Shown here one piece after another: positions 1 through 12,713 of a stretch of 64,000 nucleotides of DNA. The notes beneath the pieces were generated by a model that was not told the DNA's origin, searched no databases, and saw nothing but the letters and a program-made list of their open reading frames with translations. Source of the DNA: Oxyruncus cristatus (Eukaryota > Chordata > Aves > Passeriformes > Cotingidae); assembly GCA_013399855.1 (NCBI GenBank), contig VXAY01000773.1:88357-152356 (forward strand). The letters are read 5' to 3'. The position numbers were made by a program, and so were the translations under genes. Positions within the stretch are counted from its first letter, which is position 1. Every line of letters starts with the position of its first letter.

Positions 1-71
1 CGCCTTCCCGAGCGTGGACATGGCTGGGAAGACAGGGAAAAAGCCCACAGGGCTTCTGGCTTGGGAGGGAT

Positions 72-184
72 TCACATGAGTTAAGTTGGAAGAGACGTTT
101 GAGGTCATCCAGTCCAGCACCAACATGTCAGCTAGACCAGGGCGCTAAGCGCCATGTCCCGTCTTTCCTTCAAAAATTTCCCTG
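72..184 (-). mobile_element. CR1 LINE fragment
   Basis: The block 'GAGTTAAGTTGGAAGAGACG' and 'GGTCATCCAGTCCAGCACCA' followed by 'AGCGCCATGTCCCGTCTTTC' matches the reverse complement of an older CR1 subfamily 3' region. Confidence 0.65.
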
Positions 185-1790
185 TTTTTCGGTGAGTGTC
201 TGGCTCTCCTGCCTCCTCACAGCTGTCACTGGGAGAGGATGGAGCTCTGCAGAGGTGCAGGACACTCAGCGTGGGTTTTTTGTATATTTGAGGTTATTTT
301 TAAGCAGCAAATGCAAAGCCTGGCTGCTCGGGGCTCAGCCTGGGCTGAGGGGATGAATCAGCTCTTGCACAGAGCCATAAACCTGCCTTGAGCTATCCCA
401 TGGGCGGAGGTTCTGGCTGCTTGAGCCACAGGATTTTCCACATTAACCTTTGGAAGCATTTTCAAGCTCAGCCCAGCTGAGGTGCAGGAAGGCTTTGTCT
501 TTACGGGGGAAGAACTGGTGCCATCACACCTTCCCACCATGGATGGTGGGGCCAGGAGACGAGGCCGCCTTGTCTGTGGGGACCAGAGCTGTCCCCTGAC
601 ATGGGCTGCAGCCAACACAAAACCCTCTCCCGCTCTGAGATGAAGCCACACATTCCTGGTGGTTCCATGAATGAGTCTGTGCTCACATTGTGGGCGAGGG
701 CTGATGCTCCTGATGCTGCCTTTGCATTTGGTCTGTGGGTGGAAGTTTGGGCTGAGAACTGAATTAACATGTTGAGTATGGCATGTTTGAGTTTTTATCC
801 CTCTCCTGTAGCTGCCACATCTTTCCTGTGTTTGGGACACTCTTTTACATCCTCTCCTTGCTCGTAATCCCTGTAGCCCCTAGTGCCTCATCTGTGCCTG
901 ACGTGTGTGAGCCTCGAGCAAGAAAGATCCTGTAGTGAGGGGGCTGAGGTCTCACAGGTGACGTGTTTGGAGCCCTCCTGGATGATGTTCCCTTTCCAGC
1001 TTAGGCTCCGTCACTGGCACAGCCCCATTTGACTCACGCTTGGCCTGGGCTTCCAAGGAATGGCTGTGAAATTCAAGTAAGGCCAGAGCTGTGCTCCATC
1101 TTTCCCATCCCATGCCCTACACTGGATCCGAGGTGCTTTTTTAGCTGAATAAAAACTGACTTCTGTTTCTAGGGTGTTGTGGTGCAGTTACCAACAAGGA
1201 GGCAGAGGGTAACTTGTGGGGTTTTTGCCCTAATTTAGGGGCTGCTGGAAACTGGTGAAGAGCAACTGTGCTTGTGGCGTCGGGGAACTGATTGTTTATG
1301 GGCACTGAAGAGTTGTGTGTGCATGTGGGATGGAGGTAGGAATGCGTGTGGAGCTTTAATTCTGGTGTTTCCCTGTTTTTTGTTGGTTTAGCACAGCTCT
1401 CTCCAGATGCTCCATTGGAAATGTCTTTTGGGATGAGCTGGGAGCTCATGCTGCTGCCAAGGGTGGGCAGGTTGCACGATGGAGCCAGGCTGCCGTGAGA
1501 AGAGCTCTTGGCTGATGGGGTGTTAATTAGTTCTGGAGAGATGAGGAATGCAGAATGCTATTTTAGGCTTCATCTTGGCTGAGGGAAGGAAGGAAGGAAA
1601 CGAGGCTCTGGGGATTAATGAAATGATTTCACTGATGTTTTTGTGGAGCAATAAGGCTGAAGTCAGAGTGCCTTGGGCTTGCTGCACTCAGCTGAGCTCA
1701 GACGTTAGCATCCATTCCCTTCTCAGGGCATGGCTTGGTGGTTTTATGAGGCTTAGCCTTGGACAAGCTTCCCAACAGACCCTTCTCCAG
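185..1790. other. Non-coding interval, nothing recognised
   Basis: There is a short (GGAA)n run near 1586-1602. The open frames found here have no domain or composition suggestive of a protein. Confidence 0.5.
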
Positions 1791-1910
1791 GACAGGTTAG
1801 ACAGGGCTTGGAGCAACCTGGTCTAGTGGAAGGTGTCCCTGCCCATGGCAGGGGTTGGAATGAGATGATCTTTGAGATCCCTTCCAGCCCAAACCATTCC
1901 ATGACTCTCT
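1791..1910 (+). mobile_element. CR1 LINE 3'-end fragment
   Basis: It begins in the 'ACAGGGCTTGGAGCAACCTG' part and runs to 'AAACCATTCCATGACTCT', the 3' terminus. Confidence 0.9.
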
Positions 1911-3704
1911 GGTAGGGATGGAGAAGTGCTGCTCTTGTCTCCTTTGCCTTTTCACCCTTTCAGGTCATTCTGAGGTTGGAAGTGGGGCCAGGGGAACGAG
2001 GAGTGGTGAAGGTCTTGCTGCAGTGCTGGAGCTGGATGGTTTTCAGGATGGCCAAAGCTGTCACTTCCACATCCTCCAGCACCACTAAAGCAACTTTAAA
2101 GAAAACCAAGAACTCATTGGGAAAGGCCAACTCAGGAAAAAGGGAAAGGTCGATTACAGTAAAGTGGGATATAGATACAGGGAGAACTAAGTCAGGAAAA
2201 GTTCAGCTGCTTCAAGGTCCAAGCTAAACAAGACACACATATTAATGAACCTGCCCCTTCCATGGGCTCCCACACAAAAGCTGGATATGCTGAGCCTCTG
2301 GATCTGGCTACTACACCCAGTGTCCGCCAAAAAATGAGGGTCTGTGGGAGCCCCAGGAGAAGCTCCACAGCTGCCACAGGGAGAGAGGTTTGGGCTGCTC
2401 ACACTGCTCTGGATGCTGTTAGAATGTTCTGACAACCTTTGCTGGTTAATGGTGCAAGAGGGTGAATGTCCCTGGAAGCAGGTGTGGGGTTGGATATGTG
2501 GGAGTGTCTAGAACTGGAAGTGATGGAATTGAACCTCTGGGTATTATCCACCTTCTGCCCAAACCCAAATCCATTCTGCATGTCTTGTCTTCTCTTTTAT
2601 CCGGTCTTGTTTTAGCAACACAGCTTCCAGCCTTCTGCAAAGGAGACTGTTCCCAGTGCTCATAAATCTCCTATCAGGAAGCTGTTTCCAAGATTAAAGC
2701 TAAAACGTTTCTCCTCTCTGGTTTCATGTCCCAGTTCCCAATTCCCTCCCTGTAATCACCAGCCCTTCCTCCTCCCAGCAGCTGAGGGTTCATCTAGACA
2801 CACTGAGGTCTCCATACCCCACACCAAGCCCCCAAAAGCCATGTCTGCTCCAAGAAAGCCTGTGCTGGGACCCTTTGGAATTGAGGTGTCCACCTCAAGT
2901 GCTTGTAAACAGCTGGGCTGGTCTTTGGGCTGGCGATTGTGTCATGGAGTTTGGAAAGGTCTTTCTGCTGTAGTTCCCTCCTGGCTGGTTTAAGAGCTGA
3001 CTTAGAGTTTGGAGGAGTTAAAAGGCGTTATCTGGGCAAGGCTTGTGGATTTGGGATGAGTTGGAAGTGGTCTGGAGTTCAGGGCCTGGTGTGGATATCG
3101 GATCACTGATGGCAGGAACGATCGTTCCCAGAACTGGATAATGAACTGTGGTGACGAGTCTTTGGATCTGCAGAGCCAACGTGGTGTGTGGGCAGGGAAA
3201 CACGGAGCAGAGAAGCACACAGGACATCTGGGCTCATGTGGGAGTGGTGGGAGCACTGTGGGATCCCGAATCTCTGTGGCACTTAGCCCTTTGTTAGGAA
3301 AGCTTGGAGGAGCCCCCAAATCTTTTCATCAGACCCTAAAATTAAAGGCAGCCAAGGCCCCAGTGATGGGAGGGGCGGATTCCTTGGCAGGGGCTGCTCT
3401 GCTGATGGAAGAGGCAGGATGTGGTTTTTCCCAGTGCCCTGGGCATGGGAGCAGGGAGAAGGCCCTGGTTCTCCATTCTGGGAGCTCTGAGGGGGATCTC
3501 ACACCAGTCTTTATCCCTCCCAGCCTTCATCACCCTCAGCCCTGCTCTTCCCAGGACCATTCTGTGTCCCAAAAGGAACCTCTTCTGGCCTCTCCTGTCA
3601 CCTGAGGTCACTGTGCAGGTTGGCTAATCCCCCATGGGGATTAGCCTGTTGGGAATTAAGGATCTGGGCAGGAAAAGTGCTTGCCTCCAGCCCTTTAGCT
3701 GGCC
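1911..3704. other. Non-coding interval, nothing recognised
   Basis: Unique sequence of moderate GC content without exons, transposons or arrays that I can identify. Confidence 0.5.
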
Positions 3705-4075
3705 TCTCCTGTGCCACCAGATAAAAATCTTTTTTGTGCTTTTTTTATTTTTATTTTTACACCAAAAAGGCAACACTGAGGTTTCCTCTTGACATTTAAA
3801 TCAGTCAGTAAAGTGACAAACCAAATAAACATTCCTGTTTCGCCGGGACAAAGGCTCCGAGATCCTGCTGGGACTGAAATGTTTCATCATTTCCGAAGTA
3901 AAATGTTTTAGTTCAAAAAAAACCCAAGAACAACAACTAAAAACTGACACGTTTCAATGTTTTTCTGATTATTTTCTCCATTTTGGCTGAAGCCGTTTGT
4001 CAAATTTGGCCCTGCTTCCCAAATGGCTTTGGAACCTTCCAAAACTTCTATTTTGGGGACTTTTCTTGATGAAGA
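3705..4075. promoter_or_regulatory. AT-rich candidate conserved non-coding element
   Basis: The block contains T-rich runs, 'GACATTTAAATCAGTCAGTA', 'CAAATAAACATTCCTGTTTC' and CATCATTTCC in a non-repetitive context, and it differs sharply from the GC-rich surroundings. Regulatory function is a guess from composition only. Confidence 0.3.
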
Positions 4076-4747
4076 AATTTGATCCTTGCCCTGCGTTCCT
4101 GTTCATTCCAGGTGTTTTCTGGTGCGTGCATCTGTTTGTGGCTTAGGATGGAGCCTCGGTGCCACATGGAGGTGGAGCAGGATGTTTTTCCCAATCCCAA
4201 GCTGTCCCAGCACCTGTGATATACCTGGGCTGATCCTCCCTGCGAACTTCCCCTTTGGTTACTGGCACAACGTATTGGTTAAATTCCAGGTGAGCCACAT
4301 TTTTCTCCCCCAAAACCTGGATGCTGGGAGCATGTTGCCCCTGGAGCTCAGCAGCAGTCCTGGAAACAAGCCAGGGAGCTGGAAAACCAAGGAATGGGGG
4401 AGCTGGGAGCTTTGCTGGTGCCTCTGTCCTCACATCTGGGCCACCTGTGTGAGTCAGAGGGGAACAACATCTGTTGGTTTGAGGGTTGCAGATGGTTTGG
4501 GTTGGTTTGTAAAAGTGTGGCCTGGGACTGGACAGGGCTGGTTTCAGCTCTGGGGACCAAGGCTTGGAAACAAAAGGTTGAAGCATGGTTGGTTTTGGAC
4601 CTTTCCTTGCCTTAAACACTGAATTTTTGAGCCAATGTTTTTCTTAGCATTATTGTGTTGGGTGCTGGTAGAGAAGCTGTTGGAATTAACCATGTGGGTC
4701 ACTAATGCTGTCTCCTTTACTCAGTCCTCTTCACCAGCCTGCTGGAA
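4076..4747. other. Non-coding interval, nothing recognised
   Basis: A plus-strand frame of 178 codons starts at 4086, but it lacks any domain, signal or splice evidence that I can recognise. Confidence 0.45.
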
Positions 4748-5281
4748 ATCATGGAATCCCAGACTGGTTGGTGTTGGGAGGGACCTAAAAGCTCACCCAT
4801 TTCTACCCCCCACCATGGGCAGGGACACTTTCCACTATTCCAGGTTGCTCCAGCCTGGCCTTGGACACTCCCAGGGATGGGGCAGCCACAGCTTCTCTGG
4901 AAAATCCATTTCACTGCCTCCCCACCCTCCTAGGGAAGAATTCCTTCCCAATATCCCACCTACCCCTCCCCTCTGGCAGTGGGAAGCCATTTCCTGTGTC
5001 CTGTCCCTCCAGGCCCTTGTCCAAAGTCCCTCTCCAGCTCTCTGGGAGCCCCTTTAGGCCCTGGAAGGCCCCAGTTAGGTTATGCCAAAGCTTCTCTTCT
5101 CCAGGCTAAACAATCCCAATTCTTCAGCCTTTCCTCCCAGCAGAGCTGCTCCATCCCTTTCATCATCTTGGTTCCTCCTCTGGACTTGCTCCAGCAGCTC
5201 CACATCCATCCTGTACTGGGACCCCAGAGCTGGGTGCAGGATTCCAGGTGGGGTCTCACCTCAGAGGGGCAGAATCACAAG
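4748..5281 (-). mobile_element. CR1 LINE, 3' ~530 bp
   Basis: In reverse complement it runs from the 'CTGGGGTCCCAGTACAGGAT' region to the ATTCCATGATT end and is one of the longest copies in the window. Confidence 0.92.
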
Positions 5282-5968
5282 GGAAAAAACTCTCAATTTC
5301 ATTTAGTTTTGGAAAAATAAAACCTCAGTGCTGGTATTTATTTTTCCCCCCTTTTCCAGAGCCCTTCCTAACCTAGGATTTTTGCAGACTAAGGGTAGAT
5401 GTACTTTTTTCTCCCTCTTCCTGACTTAGAGGTGGAGAGGGCTGATGCAATGTCATCTAAACTTGGAGCAGCCTGTGCTGCAGCAGCTGAGAAGCTTTTG
5501 CAAAAGGAGAACCATTCCAATTTTCCCCTGGATGATGTTGTGCCAGTTCCTGTCTTTGTGGAAGACTCACCATTGCCTTAAAAAAATGGATGTTGGAGGA
5601 TTTGTCCTTGAGTGAGAGGTACTCCCGGGGGCTTGACCTTGCTGGTGGGGGGGTCCCCTTTTCCTTAGGGATTTGTATCCAGGTGGTTTAATTTGTGTCC
5701 TACATAGTGTGCCACTCCAGGCTGCCCTGAGGTGCCTCAGAGATGGCACAGTGTGGTGACCTGCATTCAGCTCCTCTGCAGAGCACCAGCTTGGCCAGGA
5801 GCTCTCACTTCCGGGCTAACTCAGCCCTTTTGTGACAAAGAGGCATCTGCCCCTATCCTGTGGACAAAATTCCATGCAAATAAGTGGGGAAAGAGGTGAG
5901 GAAACAGGGCAGGATTGTCCTTGGAAAACTGTGTCCCTGTGGAGGTGGAAAGATGTCACTTGGCACGA
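5282..5968. other. Non-coding interval with a small unassigned frame
   Basis: A 60-codon frame at 5399-5581 contains the peptide AAAAEKLLQKENHSNFPLDD. I do not recognise it. It is preceded by a T-rich/C tract (5340-5360) that could be an acceptor, but there is no partner exon. Confidence 0.35.
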
Positions 5969-6052
5969 GGGGATGGTCCTGTGCAGGGCTAAGGCTTGGG
6001 CTCTGATCCTTGTGGGTCCCTTCCAACTCAGCATGTCCTGGGATTCTGTGAT
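5969..6052 (+). mobile_element. CR1 LINE 3'-end fragment
   Basis: 'GATCCTTGTGGGTCCCTTCC' then AACTCAGCATGTCCTGGGATTCTGTGA-like sequence is the terminal part of a different CR1 subfamily from the majority. Confidence 0.85.
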
Positions 6053-6820
6053 CCAGCTGGGGTTTTGCAGCCCTAATAAATATCATATGGGATCTTTAGG
6101 GTGTTAATGCAGGACAGACCATCCCTCCTGGCTCCACTGCACCCACACAGCTCTGGCAGCTTTGCTCAGGCTCTTGGAGGGTGAGGGAATAGCAGCACTG
6201 GGAGCAGCTTTTTCCAAGCAGACCTTGGCAATGCCTGGGGTGTGGGAAGTGCAGGAGAAAGCAAACAGGCTTTGGCTGGGCCTGGGAGCCTGGATGTGAG
6301 ACGCTCCAGCAGAACTCCCTGTCCTGGGGAGGAAGTGAGGAGGCTGCAGTGAGCCTTGTCACTACCCTTCCTGATCTGGAAAACTTCCCTCACAGTTGTT
6401 TTCTCCCCCTCTGTCCCCACATCCCTTCTCAGCAGGGACTAATGCACTTGCTCTCTGGGCTGGCTTAACTCTGACACGAGATTAGATCTCCGTGTGTCAG
6501 TACATGTGCTCCTTCCTCCCCCTGCTAATGACAGCTGAATCCTGGATCGTTCCAGCAGAGTTTGACAGAGGAAATGTCTCAAAACCATGGAATTCCTACG
6601 AATCTTGTAGTTGAGTACCCAAATTTGTGTTGCCTCTAAGGGAGCTCTTTGGAAGGAGCTGTGAGTAGTGATGTGTGAGAGTGTAGGAGTTATAGGACAT
6701 CATTCCATAGGCTGTTACATAGGACATAATTCCTGCTCCCAGCAAAGGACAGATTCCATGTTAAAATGTGCAAATGGCTCTGTGGAGATATTAAGAATAA
6801 GAATATAACTCTGCTTTAAA
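6053..6820. other. Non-coding interval with a possible element near 6430-6560
   Basis: The piece around 'GGGACTAATGCACTTGCTCT' to 'CCCTGCTAATGACAGCTGAA' has TAAT motifs and no repeat character. Otherwise nothing is recognised. Confidence 0.35.
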
Positions 6821-7290
6821 TCATGGATTCATGGAATAGTTTGGGTGAAAGGGACCTTGAAGATAATCCAATGCCACCCCCTGCCATGGGCAGGGACACC
6901 TTCCACTAGCCCAGGTTGCTCCAACCTGGCCTTGGACACTTCCAGAGATGGGACAGCCAGAGCTGCTCTGGACAACCTGTGCCAGGGCCTCCCCACCCTC
7001 ACAGGAAGAATTTCTTCCCTATACCCCACCCAACCCTACTCTCTGTCAGTTTGAAGCCATTCCATGTGTCCTGTCACTCCAGGTCCTTGGAAATAGCCTT
7101 CTCCATCTTTCCTTGTTGTCCCCTTCAGGCACTGCAAGGCCACAGTCAGGTCACCCCAAAGCCTTCTCTACTCCAGGCTGAACAATCCCAGTTCTCCCAG
7201 CCTTTCCTCACAGCAGAGCTGTTCCACCCCTCTATCATCTTGGTGGCCTCCTCTGGATTTGCCCCCAAAACCCACCCCAAATTGAGTCAG
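6821..7290 (-). mobile_element. CR1 LINE, 3' ~470 bp
   Basis: It starts (in reverse) at 'TCATGGATTCATGGAATAGT' and extends through the 'AGCAGAGCTGTTCCACCCCT' region. Confidence 0.92.
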
Positions 7291-7339
7291 GGAAGGGCAG
7301 CCAGAGCCTATCCATGCTTGTTTTGACCTACAAGGCAGG

Positions 7340-7495
7340 ATGGCAACACAGAGCTCAAGGAGCGTTTGGACAACACTCTGAGGGACAGGGTGGGATTGTT
7401 GGGGTGTCATGGACATGGCCAGGAGTTGGACTGATGATCCTTGTGGGAGTTGGATTGATGATCCTTGTGTGTCCCTTCCAGCTCAGGACATTCCA
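7340..7495 (+). mobile_element. CR1 LINE 3'-end fragment with internal duplication
   Basis: 'GAGCTCAAGGAGCGTTTGGA' and 'GGGTGGGATTGTTGGGGTGT' are diagnostic. The piece GGAGTTGGACTGATGATCCTTGTG is present twice in tandem (about 7422-7469). Confidence 0.9.
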
Positions 7496-8995
7496 TGCAG
7501 GTCTGTCCAGCTGTAAAACTGCTGTTCCACAGAGCCCTTCAGTTCCAAGAACAGATGAAGACTTTTCCAAAGCTTTCATGTAAGGAATGGGGTGCCCTTT
7601 CCTGCTTAAAAAGTAGGATCATGCTCTCCTAAGCATGAACATGTTTCTCCCCACAAAATGTCCCTGTTCCCTTTCCTTTCCCTGCCCCAGAGGTTTCTGC
7701 ACTCGGCAGTATTTGCTGAACTTGGCGCTGGAGAGTCTCTCCCTGCAGCTGCTTTTTCTGCTGCATCTCTGCAAATCATCAATATTCATGTGCCTCATCA
7801 GCAGAGCCTCTGGAAAGAGCTCTGGAGATCCGGCGCGGGATCCAGCGCTGGAAAAGCCTTCCCTGCGTGGGGGGTCGGGGAGCCGTGTGTTTGCCACGAG
7901 AGGGGGGTATGAGCCCGCGGGAGCCCAGCAGTGGGTGCCGGGGGGGGGGCGGTGCTGCGGCTCAGGGCGCTCTCTGGAATGAGCCACAGCTCCATCCCGT
8001 TTTCCCGGTGGAGGATGGGATGGCAAAGGACCGGGTGCTGCCGGTGGGGTGGTGTTCAGGAGCTGTGGCTCCTGCCCCAAGGTCAGGTGAGCCAGGAACA
8101 CCTGGACAGAGAGAAGCTCATCCCTGCTTTCACACAGGGACTTGCTCCCAGATGACCCGGTGCGGGAGAGCTAAAGCAGAAGGGATTTTCCTGACAGGAG
8201 TCTGGGGAAGGAATGCTTCACCACGATGTTAAAAGCATGATTTTCCTTCGATATCTCTGTATTTTCCCTCCACTGCCCTGGATTGTTCTCTCCTTTGCAC
8301 CAATGCAACTGTTTGGGATTGCAGAAAACTGGGTTGAGGAGCTGGCTCATCCCAAGTATTTTTTTTTTTCCCCCCTTTTCCAGGTCAGGAACATTTCCTT
8401 CCCAGGTGTTGCTGGAGCATGTTGTGCTCTGAGGTCTGAGCTAACCTGCCTGCAGCCAATAGGCCTGAAATTAAGTTATCCCTGCTGTTCTCTTGTACTT
8501 TTCTCTGCTGCAACATAAAAATCCCTGATTTCTCCTGCTGGGAGATCTCCAGGTCAGATCCACGTACTAAGAACTTGGAGAAGTTGTTTGATTTTTTTTT
8601 TTTTTTTAGCTTGAATTCTGACTGGGAATTGAGAGACCTGGAGTTTATTCTGGTTTATGTGTTTTCTCTGTTGATTTCTTCCACTGTCTCATGCCCACAT
8701 GCAAAGACTAAAATGCTCAAGGAAGGGCTTGAATGTTTGAATGTCTTCCTCAGCCACATCAGAGAAGGTGGGATGGAGAATATAGAAAAGGACCACTGGG
8801 AAACCCTCTTTTTTTGTGTGCGTGAAGGGCAAAATATTTAACATTTGATGGGCTTAAAGTTTTGGGCTTAGCTTTGTGATTTTATGTGATTTAGTCCTGT
8901 TATATATCTTTATAAACCAATTATTTTTTCTCCAGCAAAACACCTGAAACTAAGGACTAGTCTGGGGAGGACTATCCTTGGGATAAAAATCCAGT
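7496..8995. other. Non-coding interval
   Basis: It contains a GC-rich patch with several CpGs at about 7830-7960, a candidate element around 'GCAAATCATCAATATTCATG' (7771-7790), and T runs near 8350 and 8590. No exon could be supported. Confidence 0.45.
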
Positions 8996-9290
8996 TTAGC
9001 ATATGAACTCCTCATTCTGCAACAGTTGCCATTCCAATACAGCAGCAAGGACACCCATTTCACACTTTCCCTCCCCATTCCGTGGCCTTTTGCTCAGAAT
9101 TTGAAACCTTTGGAAGAAGTTCTGGCTCCGTGGAGTCAGACCACGCATGTGCTGTGCAATTGCACAGCGTTTGCAGTTGAATTCTTGTGTGAAATATCCT
9201 TTCTGGTCTGGCTGCTGCACAGAGATTAGGAATAATCCCCAGTCCCCATCCATCAAACGTAATTAGGTCCATTTCCTAACGAGCCTCTGG
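8996..9290. promoter_or_regulatory. Candidate conserved non-coding element
   Basis: A non-repetitive block contains 'GCTGTGCAATTGCACAGCGT' (a near-palindrome at about 9151-9170), 'TTAGGAATAATCCCCAGTCC' and 'CAAACGTAATTAGGTCC'. It is proposed because of its dense transcription-factor-like words and lack of coding potential. Confidence 0.3.
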
Positions 9291-9987
9291 GCTGCTCAAG
9301 GAGGAGCTGGGAGGAAGATGGAGCACTTTGTTACTGCTTCCAGGGGAGAGGAGGACCAACAGCCTCTTCCACAGGGCTGGGAATGGGAAAATCCCAATTG
9401 CTGGACCCTTAAACTACCAGGAGTACAAATAATCTTCTTAAAAAGGAGAAAATCCCTGGATTTGGGTGTCAGGATGATATCAGGCACTCAGTAACATTGA
9501 CCTGGATTCATGCCTCCCATGGATTGGGAGATCCTGGGCAAACCTTAGAATGTTTTTCCCCTGAAGTGGTTGTGGTTTATTTTTCCTGAGAAAGGATTTG
9601 TTTTTTTGGAAGATGCCATTTAAAATAGAATCTGGATCTGTTCCAGGGAGGGTGTTGGTTGGATGAGTGTCTTGATTTCTTTAGTATTAGTTTTTACGTT
9701 GTTGATGAACCCATTAGGCCACATACCATGGAAAATGGGGAGGGGAGGGGTTAAGCTAAATCAACTGTGCCTTTTGATAAGTCCATTAATCTCCATTTAT
9801 ACAGGGAAAACTTTTTTCCAGAGGTCACAATCAAAACATATCCCAGTTATCCTACTCTGTTCTCCTCCGCTCTCTGATTTAGTACCTTGACAGAATGTCC
9901 TGAATTTGAATTCTCCTGGGATTTGGCCTTTGGTGAGCTGGTTTGGCTGGAAAGACCAACAGTGTGCTGGGCACAGCATGAGCAACA
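9291..9987. other. Non-coding interval, nothing recognised
   Basis: Unique AT-richer sequence without features. Confidence 0.45.
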
Positions 9988-10531
9988 GGTGAGGTGGGGG
10001 GTTCTACCTCTCTGCCCTGCTCGGATGAGACCCATCTGCAATCCTGCATCCAGCTCTGGGGTCTCCAGCAGAGGAGGGATGTGGAGCTGCTGGAATACGT
10101 CCAGAGGAGGCCACAGAGATGCTCCAGGGGCTGGAGCCCCTCTGCTCTGAAGCCAGGCTGGGAGAGCTGGGCATGTTCACCTGGAGAAGGGAAGGATCCA
10201 GGGAGACCTGAGAGCCCTTTCCAGTGCCTAAAGGGGCTCCAGGAGAGCTGGAGAGGGACTGGGGACAAGGGATGGAGGGACAGGACAAGGGGGAATGGCT
10301 TCAAACTGAAAGAGGGGAAATTTAGGTGGGATATTGGGAAGGAATTCCTCCCTGGGAGGGTGGGGAGGCCCTGGCACAGGTTGCCCAGAGCAGCTGTGGC
10401 TGTCCCATCCCTGGAAGTGTCCAAGGCCAGGTTGGAGCAACCTGGGCTAGTGGAAGATGTCCCTGCCCTTGGCAGGGGGTAGAACTGGATGATCTTTATT
10501 GTCCCTTCCAGCCCAACCCATTCTGGGATTC
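9988..10531 (+). mobile_element. CR1 LINE, 3' ~540 bp
   Basis: It runs from 'ATCCAGCTCTGGGGTCTCCA' through 'GGGAAGGAATTCCTCCCTGG' to 'CAACCCATTCTGGGATTC'. Confidence 0.93.
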
Positions 10532-12486
10532 ATACCCCTCAGCAGGTCCATACAGGCTCCACAGAACATCCCATTTTTGGAATAAAGGGTTTGTCGAACA
10601 GCACAGGGGTCAAAGGGAATTGTTTTGCTGGTGTCACTGGCTGAGATGGTTCAGCTCAGGGTGTGATGGGTGTGTGGGGCAGGATGAAGGTCCAGCTAAG
10701 AGGGCAGGGGCTGGACCAACCCCTGGTCACACTGGTTTAGGCTTCCCTGGAATTGATGCTGGATCTGCTCAGGTTTGGGCATTTTGTCCCCCCTCAATAC
10801 CACACCTGGAAAAATCACCCAAAATCTCCTACTTCTCCAGATGTTGCTTTTTCCTCAGGATAAATTTCAGTGAGCCTGACTTTCCTCTCTGGCTTTGCTG
10901 TGCTGGGACTCTGGCTGGCAAAGCCTAATTACCAAGGGCTGGGATTTGTAATTCCTGGCACAGAGACAACATTAATGGATTTGTTCAGTTCCCTTTTATC
11001 AGCCCTTCCAGCCTCCCTCTTATCTCCTTACTTTGGGGAGGGCTGAGGTGGGATTAAGAGAACGTGCAGGCCTGATAAATGGAGATAGAAGCCCTGGAGC
11101 TGGGATGGATCAATACAGGTCCATCCTGAAGAGCTGTGGAGAGCTTTTCCAGGGATGACTGACTGGATGGGTCCAAGACTGGAGAGGGAAGGAGGCTGCC
11201 ACAGAGAGCTCAGGGACACAGGAATGTGTCACAGCGGTCACAGAACCTGTTGGGTGAAAGTGGAGCACGTGTAAGGCATCTGACCCTTGGCTTCCTGCAC
11301 ATCCATCTCTTCTCCTGACTCAGCACTTTGTATGGAGCTGATACACATCTTGGCTGGATGGAACTTTCCCAGGCTTCCCAGACTGGCTGGTGCCTCCTGC
11401 ATCCAAAGAAGCCACTTTGTGCTCTTCCCTTCCCTGAGGTGAACTTTCTCCACACACTTTCTTGGGCTTTTCCTTCCTGGTAAGAACGTGGAAAGAGCTT
11501 TCCCTTCACCTGGCACTGCTCACATATCTCTGCTCTCTCTCCTTCTCCTCACTTCTGTTTCTCCCTTCCCCTGATTCCCTCCTTTAATTTGCCTTTGCTT
11601 ATTTTGAATACAAAGCTCCTCCATCACAGTGTTTATAGTTCATAAAGCCTTAGGCCCATTGCTTATTCTCCTTCTTATACCCCTACTTAACTGCCTTGGC
11701 TCCCTGTGCCCTTTCTCTGCTTCCAAAGTCTCCAGGATGAATCACAGTCCCTGTCCCCAGCTGTCTGCTGCATAGTTCCCATATCCCAGGAACCCAGTTC
11801 CCAGGCACTGCAGTGGCTCACTCACAAATCCCCCATTTTTCTCATCCCTCAAAAATTCCTTTCTCTGGAATCAGCCTCTCTCATGAGCCTTGAGGAAGAT
11901 CCCTGTCCACCTGCAGGACACCCAGGACATTCCTGGTGTTGGGCATCCCGCGGCTCAGCCGCAGCTCGGAGCATTCCTGGCTTTGGGAGCCATGGAGTCG
12001 GTGCTGGCTGGCACTGGGCTTATCTCCCTGGCACCCAGTAAATGTCATCAGCTGGCTTTGTGTCCACTTCTCCATATCAGCCTTGGTCATGGTTTCCCTT
12101 TGGCTCTTCCCAAAATAGGTCTAAAGCATGAATACCCCAATTTCCATCTCTGCAGGGGTGTGGTGAGGAGCAAGTGCTGGCTGTGTCCCAGCTCTCTTCC
12201 CCTCCAGGAGCTCCTGGACCAGGGTGGGGTCGTTCATGTAATTTTTTTTTGTTGTTGTTATTTTGATTGAACTGAATTTTCTTTTTATTGTGTGAATTTT
12301 CAGCCACGTTTTGTGTCCAAGTAAGTGAAACTGTCAGGGACTGAAGGAGTGGGAGAGCAAGTGGAGCAGAAAACAAGTGGGATGAGGGTGTGGGATGAGA
12401 CTTAGAGCAAATCATGGAGCCTGGTGTGGGGACAGAGGCACGTCCTCGAGTCAGGGTTTGCAGGGAGGAGGGGCAGGATTGAGTAG
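10532..12486. other. Non-coding interval, nothing recognised
   Basis: It contains a T-rich run at 12239-12260 (TTTTTTTTTTGTTGTTGTTA). A 100-codon minus-strand frame near 11210-11509 has no recognisable domain. Confidence 0.5.
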
Positions 12487-12713
12487 GTTTGGACGGGATA
12501 TTGGGAAGACATTTTTCCCTGTGAGGGTGGGGAGGTCCTGGCACAGGTTGCCCAGAGAAACTGTGGCTGCCCCATCCCTGGAAGCATCCAAGGCCAGGTT
12601 GGAGCAACCTGGGCTAGTGGAAGGTGTCCCTGCCCATGGCAGGGGGTTGGAATGAGATGAACTTTAAGATCCCTTCCAACCCAAACCATTCCAGGACTCT
12701 GTGTTTCTATGAA
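12487..12713 (+). mobile_element. CR1 LINE 3'-end fragment
   Basis: It runs from 'TTTGGACGGGATATTGGGAA' to 'CCATTCCAGGACTCTGTG' with a terminal TTTCTATGAA. Confidence 0.93.

Noticed and set aside
5399..5581. 60-codon frame with 'AAAAEKLLQKENHSNFPLDD' as a possible exon
   Set aside because: No partner exon, no recognisable family and no clear donor. Left as unassigned.
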